Below, one piece after another: positions 34,322-41,240 of a DNA stretch of 41,240 nt. This DNA comes from Saccoglossus kowalevskii (lineage: Eukaryota > Hemichordata > Enteropneusta > Harrimaniidae), in assembly GCF_000003605.2 (NCBI RefSeq), contig NW_003137828.1, positions 89,926-131,165 on the forward strand, given 5' to 3'. The position numbers were made by a program, and so were the translations under genes. The notes below the pieces were generated by a model. The model was not told the origin of the DNA. It did not search any database and saw only the letters and a program-made list of their open reading frames with translations. Positions within the stretch are counted from its first letter, which is position 1. Each line of letters opens with the position of its first letter.

Positions 34322-36967
34322 ACGTGATTTTTCATGAAAGGCAAAAACGGGACGTTCAAATCGTGGCAATAGACTATTTGCCGGTTAGATTCAATGTCAC
34401 GTGAGTATGGCACCTAATCTGCTATCTTGTTCGTCCTAGTCCGTAACCAGAAGGTATGCTAGTGATATCAACATATCAAATTTATTTCAAATAAGTTTAA
34501 CTTCATGCGTTCAATATCCTATCAACCAGGCCCGTTCGAACACAGGCAACTGCATCCCCCAATGTCACATCTGTAGCAAATGATGAATCTCGGTCAGTGG
34601 TCAGCCTCTCCACATTGCGTATGTGACACACTCGATGAATATATTGGTCGACCCCGGGCCTTTTTTAGTGTTCAAAAGATATGTGGGTTTTACCGTTCAT
34701 GGACCTAGTGTAACCACAGTAACTGTGGTGCAACAACAAACTAAATTGAGCACCCAACGTTGTCAGGTTGCATGAACGTTGAATTACAAGCTGCGATTTA
34801 GAGTTGACGTGATGCTGATAGACAGCTACTCATATAACATTACAAAACATTTATGTTGTTTTCATTATTGTATGTTATATATACGTGTATACGTCTTTTG
34901 CATGTTCGCTCTTCGTGTCGTAATATGATAACGTTTTGTTTGTTTGTTTGTTTCGCTGAGGGCGCTATTGCTCTATCGAATTTTGCGGGACGGGTTTAAA
35001 CGAACACCATATTTGCTTTACAGCTTGTGCTGAAAACAAGAGTTATTGCTTGACTGGCGGGCACCGAGTTCACTATGATTTTGCGGATTATTTTATGCAA
35101 CCTCTTTCAACACGCCATGAAATATATAGCGCATTTGTGTGTGTTTTTTAATGTTTTTTTTTTCCAGTTAATTTCAATTATCGATCTAATGATGAAAAAA
35201 TATATTGTTTTATTTTAAGGAGTGTGACAAAATTAAAATATAATATATTTGCCCCCACCTCTTCCTGTCCCACTAATTGCTTTCTGGGTACATTTGGAAA
35301 TCCCATCGTACAACTGAATGAAATACAATTTGATGATAATAAGAAACCAAGCCATAACATACGACTGCGTTTTTCATTCGTTTTCTCATTAGCACGACGG
35401 CAACCGACCAGAAATCACATCAAAGAGCGCCGCCTCGCGATACACCGCCTATTAATTGACGAGACGAGCCTCAATTAATTAAAGCTCTAGAATAAACGTG
35501 TAGTCGGTTTACTCAATGTCAACGTTAACGCCGATATCGCATTAGGGTCCCCTAACTTCCAGTATATTGATAGAAAATGCTGAAACTGGTCACATGTTTA
35601 CAATCTCCAAATATATTCTCTCAGGGAGTAATATACCTGTTATTAATTCAAATTAATTATTTAATTCAGTTTTATAACATTAATTATTGGTACGTACCAA
35701 TATTTCAAAGTGCATGCGCATTTGTTTAGTTCATTATTTCATCCAGTTATACAACTTTAATTACTGGAACGTACTATTAATTCAAAGTGCATGCGTATTT
35801 AATATACTGAAGTTATCCATGTTGCCCCAGTCTTTAGAATGTAGTTTTATAGTGATAATTTCAGCCTGAGTAACTTGTGCAGTTGTAATTTGAGTTAGTA
35901 TAGTGATATGCACACGTTGCCACGAAGTAGCCATGCAGTGCCGGAGCTCATTTCATTTAAGATCTCCCTCCATATTGCTTTGCCGCAGGCTCAAACACAC
36001 ATACACGCCAATCAGTGTGTGTTAAGAGGTTGTCCAGCTGATGGGTTATACCGGTTTTCTTGTAATTTCTAGTCTAGCGCCCCCTATTTTTTATCTGATT
36101 CAACCGTACGTTTGTTTTGACATATTAACTGTTTATCGGGACCCACGTGTAATCTTGACACTGTTGTAATCGTTCTGAGTTGAGTGTGTATTTCTCTTGT
36201 CCCGTAAGTGTACTTTTTCGACAATTAGGAATTATCTGGAATCTACTATGATAGGTGTGACTGTCTTTTTTTTTTCGTCATTTCTACAACACTTTATAAA
36301 TGAGCAGCTATCGGTACCTGGGATTACACCATGGACACCATTATGCGTTGCTTACACTGTTAATCTGACTTTTGTTTCCCTAATATCAATTCACCAAATC
36401 TCATTTGTTCTTAAAAGTATTAAAAACTGTGCCTTTAAAAGACACATGGTCCGGTCAGTGCCGTATAACGTTTTTTTCCTAACCAGGCACAGATTCTGTC
36501 ACCATTATTCTTCAGTTTTTTGCTGTTGCTGAAGCATTTTTTTTTTCAATTTATTTACTTACAACTATCACCCCTACAGACCGTTGCCGTCCTAAATAAT
36601 TTCATACTCATATTAAATAGTCGAAATATGTTGTTGGGGCCCGAGTATACCAGCCGGCTCACCGCGTATCACCCTGTTGTAATTTTAACGCGCTGACACT
36701 GAACACATTTATGGGTTTCTTTAAAAGGAAATCTGTAAAGCTTTTTCATGGTTCGCTTGTTTTCTGAGACTTGAGTTACAAAGTTTAAAGAGAGAAAACA
36801 AAGATGGAAAAAAAGTAAAGAAGTTCGTCCGTTGCCCCTCGTCTCCTCGTAACATACATGCTACTACCGGTAATTTGACAAGAAATTTTTCCAGGAAATT
36901 TTTCCTCTTTCCAGAAGCTCCAGATTGTATTTTTATCATGTATTTCCTTTTTTCGAGATAGGTAGAA
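34322..36967. other. Upstream flank of the KCNQ exon; intergenic or 5' UTR
   Basis: ORFs at 35178-35478 (both strands) and 36197-36532 are unrecognised. A GTTT microsatellite lies at 34935-34953. No TATA box or clear transcription start was identified for the KCNQ gene. Its promoter or a non-coding upstream exon may be in this stretch. Confidence 0.4.
35663..35800. repeat. Two-copy 78-bp tandem duplication with CATGCGCA and a perfect palindrome
   Basis: CAGTTTTATAACATTAATTA at 35667 recurs as CAGTTATACAACTTTAATTA at 35744, and TTCAAAGTGCATGCG occurs in both copies. The first copy carries the perfect 18-bp palindrome TATTGGTACGTACCAATA (35685-35702), which is degraded in the second. Confidence 0.75.
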
Positions 36968-37356
36968 ATGAATCGCAGAGGGCTCGCCACTGAAATGAAA
37001 CGCTTGGATAGTCACTCTTCCGAAGACTCCGCCGACGAGTGCCCGAAGCATGCCGAACGCCGAGCGCTGCGTGTGGAATTTCATATGGCCGATGATGAGT
37101 GGAGGGATAAAACAGATGAGAATAGTGACGATCCGCACATTGAGCTACGTCGCAAAGTAAAACGCGAATTCCAAAAACTCCACGGCCGCCGCCAGGCCGG
37201 CCGATTAGCCGCCCCAAGAATGAGTTTATTGGGAAAACCACTGCATTATCGTCCAGCAACTAAAAGAGCGCTGAAATATCGCAAAACGCAGAGCAAAATC
37301 TATAACTTTCTGGAGAGACCGAGCGACTGGAAATCTATAACATATCACGTAATAGT
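36968..37356 (+). CDS. KCNQ: KCNQ (Kv7) voltage-gated potassium channel, first coding exon
   Basis: Kv7 channels are tetrameric plasma-membrane K+ channels that open on depolarisation and repolarise excitable and epithelial cells. This exon encodes the cytosolic N-terminus and the start of S1. Residues 1-60 are charged and variable (RRGLATEMKRL, HSSEDSADEC). Residues 84-92 are RMSLLGKPL and 112-130 YNFLERPSDWKSITYHVIV, the family's conserved pre-S1 block. YNFLERP is the KCNQ1-type spelling (KCNQ2-5 have YNVLERP), while MSLLGKPL is shared with KCNQ5 and insect KCNQ, so the subtype is open. The Met at 36968 is the first after an in-frame TAG 9 bp upstream and has A at -3. The exon ends at GTG|TAAGT, read as GT|GTAAGT: 389 coding bases, phase 2, as in human KCNQ1 exon 1. 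Unusual are SDW after LERP, where relatives have RGW or TGW, and a long acidic leader. Confidence 0.88.
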
Positions 37357-37362
37357 GTAAGT
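37357..37362 (+). promoter_or_regulatory. KCNQ: Splice donor of KCNQ intron 1
   Basis: GTAAGT is a consensus donor directly after the conserved YHVIV, where KCNQ homology stops and the frame meets a stop codon (TAA within the donor). Confidence 0.85.
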
Positions 37363-37502
37363 ACTGTGTTTTGCCATCGTCTGCATCTTTGACGTTATTT
37401 TGCTTGTGACATTTCATCTCTAAAATTGTGTTTTTCTATATATTCTGACTCACAGTAGGTGTATTTCTTCACATTTTGGTCCATTGTCACTGTTTATTTC
37501 AG

Positions 37503-37725
37503 CATCACCGTAAAAAACGGTTTTGGTTTCTACTTACAGCGAACAACGGCCATACGATTTTATTTAGCTTACTGTGTATTGTCACTGCCGCCGTACATTA
37601 TTCGGCACACAATTCGGCCTTCAGGCAAACAACATGTCGTTAAAAATACCACGTTCTCTATGCCTTTTTTAGAGGGAATAGTATTCATTCAGGCTTTAAT
37701 ATTTGTCGGTGTAATTTTATTTTAA
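37503..37725 (+). CDS. Possible alternative terminal exon in KCNQ intron 1
   Basis: A good acceptor (CACTGTTTATTTCAG) ends at 37502, 146 bp after the KCNQ donor. Joining exon 1 to it keeps phase 2 and gives 74 further codons beginning ITVKNGFGFYLQRTTAIRFY, rich in hydrophobic residues, to TAA. The sequence is not S1 of KCNQ, so it cannot be the canonical exon 2. If used, it would give a truncated N-terminal isoform. Chance is more likely. Confidence 0.15.
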
Positions 37726-38131
37726 TTTTTTATTTGGCGCGTAATTATCATGCTACGTCTGGCCGTTTGATCTGCTTCAACACGTACACATCGCTCGTAA
37801 AATCGTGTTACAATGTATTATGGTTATTGTTTTTTTTGTTTTTTTTTAAATACCAAAACGGGAGTCTCATGTCAAATATGTTTATTTATATTCATCGTGT
37901 AGTCTGCTGGTAATGCTATCTGACCAAGCCTTTTTGTAGATCGTGTTTTACGGCAGCACGAACATTCATGCATTAAAAAAAAAACGATGACATTTCGTAA
38001 GAGCAGGAGGATGATGTATGCGAGTGAGTTAGAATCGATAGACTCACTCCAGAACATCGTCTTCTACTCCAGCCCAAGAATGAGATATGCATACGATTGA
38101 ATAGCGCTCCTCGTGCGGTTGCAATTGATTT

Positions 38132-38155
38132 TCATAAAATATGGGACTCATCACT
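38132..38155. mobile_element. Possible fragment of the AAAGGGC MITE family
   Basis: AAAATATGGGACTCAT is a 16-bp exact match to the reverse complement of the right-end interior of copy B (ATGAGTCCCATATTTT). No terminus is preserved. Confidence 0.35.
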
Positions 38156-38254
38156 GAAATTGAGCCTTAAACATGGATGACATTTCAGTATACATGTTGT
38201 ATCCGTAGCCATTCTCATACGCACCAGCATTTGTAATACAACGTAGCCGCCATT

Positions 38255-38791
38255 GTGTTTTTTCCTACGCCGTGGACAGTGCTCGTCGATGGCTTGCTGG
38301 GCTTTTATCGAATTCACTACCCGGCTTACCGGCAATGCGGAAATGTGGAAAATGCCCCGTTCTTTGTGTTTGTGCCTGTTGTATCGCCGGTCTCCACACG
38401 CTCGGTGTCTCGGATTTCAAGCACGCCGAATTCATTTGATGTAATCCGGGTAGTATCTAATACAGCGTGTTTAAAACATAGACTAATCGGCACAGAGAAG
38501 CTTCGCAGCGAACTGGTCGAAGAAAATCGCTTTTTGTTTGCGAAAAATACTCACCGCAACGCTCGATTATATCGTGTTTTACTCCCCGTATGTTTCTCTA
38601 GCATTTGTCCAAATATTATCTATTCACGAGAAAAACGCAGCCATGTTTTGATTACATCGTTTGAAATTATAATTTCACAAGTGGCGGGGGGGGGGGTGAA
38701 ATTCAGCATGATTCAAAAGGTTTATTTCCATGGCAATATAACGTCAAGTGAAGTGATATCAAAATGTAGTGAATTCAAAAGAATCTTGTAA
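38255..38791 (+). CDS. 178-codon ORF of unknown identity inside KCNQ intron 1
   Basis: This is the longest non-repeat open frame in the window. It opens at a GTG (38255); there is no ATG near the start, so it would have to be an internal exon. The first 110 residues (for example FPTPWTVLVDGLLGFYRIHY, KLRSELVEENRFLFAKNTHR) have balanced composition with many G/C third positions. The last 60 are AT-rich and less convincing, after a polyG tract. A minus-strand frame (38132-38335) overlaps its start, and the minus strand carries a YY1-like ACAATGGCGGCT at the same place. No domain was recognised. It may be an exon of a nested gene, a transposon remnant, or a GC-rich regulatory island with no stop codons by chance. 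Confidence 0.25.
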   Translation: MFFPTPWTVLVDGLLGFYRIHYPAYRQCGNVENAPFFVFVPVVSPVSTRSVSRISSTPNSFDVIRVVSNTACLKHRLIGTEKLRSELVEENRFLFAKNTHRNARLYRVLLPVCFSSICPNIIYSREKRSHVLITSFEIIISQVAGGGVKFSMIQKVYFHGNITSSEVISKCSEFKRIL

Positions 38792-41240
38792 TTCGAGGCA
38801 GGTTTTTCAAGATTCATTATTTTTCTGAGGTAGGTGTTCCAACCCACACTGAACATCTTGAGGAAACCATCCTAATATTATAATGGGGTTATTCTTGTAG
38901 CGAAAACCATTGTGGCATATTTACTGAAATCAAGAAAACATGGGTATTATATTTTCAGATTTACATAAATGTACCTAGCATGAAGTGTAATTTGGTGAAT
39001 ACCGAAGAAGGATATGTGACATGAAATTTTAAATATTAAATCTTAGTCCTCAAAATGAGCTGCATGGAAATACAACTCAGTGATTTCTATAGCTTATCAA
39101 AATATCTATATAATGAAATAATTTATTAAATTTGAGAATATTGTGAAACAATCACAATTATTAATTATTCTCATCAGATTTATAATTTTATAAAAAATTT
39201 AATGAAAAAAAATGTATTTTAATTTTTAATAAATCTGTGCATTTTGTTGGTGTACATGCAACGAGTTTACATGTTATATTTCTATCTTCATTGTACCAAG
39301 GATCATGCCAAAAAAACAGGAGATTAGGTATTATATCGTATGAAGATGCTGGTAGTGCCCGAAAGCTGGCACCATGAAATCAAAAACACCTTTTGACTCA
39401 GGCCCATTAGAAATGCAAAAATTCTATCATAGTGTATTCCAATTTCTGTCATTGGGGATTTCCTCTGTTTTTGTATGCCATTATGTCGAAGATAACACTT
39501 CGCTTTATACATACATGTGCAATGTTAGAAGAAAAAAAGTTCGATTTCCCACTGGTATTAAGAGAAGAAATACCAAACAGTAAAAACATCCATGTTATTC
39601 TTGCTGTATATGGATGCTATTCAGACGATGTCGCTGCTCGCTTGTACCCACAATAACATAATGGATCAATTTGTATCCTATGTTAACTAATAAAACTAAG
39701 GATGGTGGCAAATTATAGGCAATGTAAGTCCATATAAAAGATAGTTTAAATTACACCATTCGCCTAGGCATAAGTGTTTGCTTGTCTTATAAAGTGTCCA
39801 CCCCCGTTCTTTAATACTCTTCAGAATTCATTGATAACATGGTCAATTTCACACACAATAAAAAGACAAAGCAGAAAAAAATAAACGGTTATTTGCATAA
39901 AAAATGTGAAGAAATTCCTATGAAATTTATATTGATCTGTTTTTCTTGCAAATGTTTCATTTAAATATTACCCTTGGACATGCATCACAAACAGACTGGC
40001 TGGCTGACATGAGCATACATCACAGACAATCCGTTGACAATAAAATAAGAAACCACAATTTGCACTTGATGCATGTAGGAAATCAGGTGGTATAGATCTA
40101 ATCTAGGTGAAATTACAAAATATGTAGTTTATTTTCTGTGAGTATTATGTCATATAAAGCTTCATATTAAAACTGTTATTCAGTGTATTTTTCGATAATG
40201 TTTGAAAACAAGAAGAATTTGAATTTTTTGATGTTAAATTTACATGCCTGGGATTGATAACATTTTCGTATGGAATCCAAATAATTACCGAGTTCGTTCA
40301 TCATTCTCAATAATGTCTGTACTTCATGTTAAATATGAAAGTCTATTTGCATTAAATTATGAAATTTGGTGCAGTACACTTGTTGAGCTGCCTTGTGGTG
40401 AGTAGGAGCCATTTGGGTATCTCATTTGCATAATCGCTTTGACCCTGACAATATGTGTGTTGAAATGTTACACATGGTCTATTTCATTCAGTCATTTGAC
40501 TCACCTGTGCTTAATGTCCATGAAATTGACACACTGCTAAAACAATGGCAATTAATCAGTCATTCTGTTGTAATTTTTGAATTGTTATTTAATATATACA
40601 TACACAGATTAGGAAAGCTTAATGCCTTATATCTTGTATATGTGTATTTTGAGCCATGTATGCCTAAATGACTCAAATTTTAACAATTCAACCAGATGTT
40701 GTGGACATCGACCTGGTGATGTTATTTTTTTTTAAATATTGTGGTGCTAATTGACAGCTGGGGACATTAAGTGTCACTGATGCCCTCACATGGTTAATTT
40801 AAGTATATTCAGTACATTTTTGCCACATAAATCATAATATCCTATCCGTGACTACCTGACACATAGGGCTTTACTACCATGCTATTATAATCGTATTATG
40901 TCATTTTGATGTGTTATACCAGCATCAACTGGTTCTGGTCTAACACAAGCACCTGTGGATTATATTATCACCATCAGTTCCCTCTTTTCATCACAAATTC
41001 ACAAAAAAAGAGTCCTGTTTATAGTCTGTATTTTCCTTCAGAAGATTGGGGAAAAAATTATTTGACTAAAAACTGAAATTCAACCCTAAGTACCAATCGG
41101 ACTCTAGAGCTAATGATCATACAAAAAATGTTTATAGATGTGTTTATAATAAAAATCAAATCTTATATCTTGAAAATTTAAATTTGAAAAATGTCAATGC
41201 TACGTGTAGATTAAATCGGTACTTCTTCTAAAATCTATTT

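Larger units (their letters stand above)
37363..41240 (+). other. KCNQ: KCNQ intron 1 (partial)
   Basis: No sequence resembling the rest of S1 or any later KCNQ exon was found up to the right edge, so the window ends in a long first intron, as is usual for KCNQ1. It contains the ORF candidates listed here, a polyG tract near 38687, and two AT-rich ORFs (39432-39656 and 40426-40671) with moderately protein-like text but no recognised domain. Confidence 0.6.

Noticed and set aside
36197-36532. 111-codon plus-strand ORF upstream of KCNQ as a first exon
   Set aside because: Low-complexity phenylalanine runs from poly-T, no conserved motif and no link in frame to the KCNQ start, which has its own upstream stop.
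36721-37259. Minus-strand ORFs of 89, 117 and 107 codons
   Set aside because: They are shadows of the KCNQ exon and its flank.
37459-37725. Canonical KCNQ exon 2
   Set aside because: Although the phase fits, the peptide lacks the S1 sequence that follows YHVIV in the family.
1-41240. Integrated virus or complete retroelement
   Set aside because: No reverse transcriptase, integrase, capsid or LTR pair was recognisable on reading; the remnant at 9.1-11.0 kb shows none of their usual motifs.
1-41240. A novel multi-gene defence or biosynthetic system
   Set aside because: Only one gene is identifiable and the other coding candidates are isolated, short or broken. Nothing links them into a system.

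Overview
This is an AT-rich, intron-bearing animal nuclear window, mostly non-coding. It has no operons, bacterial ribosome-binding sites or viral genes. It most resembles a marine invertebrate genome: one recognisable ion-channel exon with a long intron after it, many minisatellites, several short terminal-inverted-repeat transposons, and frequent CpG in unique DNA. I cannot fix the species. A run of 50 N at 16134-16183 marks an assembly gap.

The one gene I identify with confidence is a KCNQ (Kv7) voltage-gated potassium channel. Its first coding exon is at 36968-37356 (+). It carries the cytosolic N-terminus and the start of S1, and ends at a GTAAGT donor in phase 2, the phase of the human KCNQ1 exon 1/intron 1 junction. 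The later exons (rest of S1 to S6, pore, C-terminal calmodulin-binding helices) must lie beyond the right edge, so 37357-41240 is read as intron 1.

Other coding evidence is weak or broken. There is an open frame with one in-frame TAG at 5700-5978, a decayed multi-frame pseudogene across about 9.1-11.0 kb, a possible two-exon small gene at 30769-31039 behind a CRE/YY1-like promoter, a possible minus-strand terminal exon at 29776-29895, a 56-codon hydrophobic ORF at 25665-25835, and a 178-codon ORF at 38255-38791. None of these could be named.

Repeats dominate the rest. There is a 142-bp tandem repeat at the left edge. Between 15.9 and 23.7 kb lie three minisatellites of 33, 21 and 78 bp. These periods are multiples of three, which creates long artefactual ORFs. 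A decayed ~57-bp array lies at 26.75-27.2 kb. Transposons include a hAT-type MITE with a perfect 8-bp target duplication (32000-32184), a MITE with CGCCCTCTAGTG termini (15349-15563), and a MITE family with AAAGGGCGAT-type termini in three full and one or two partial copies. A separate dispersed repeat occurs three times in 31.7-33.7 kb and was the target of the hAT insertion. I found no convincing evidence of a new multi-gene system.
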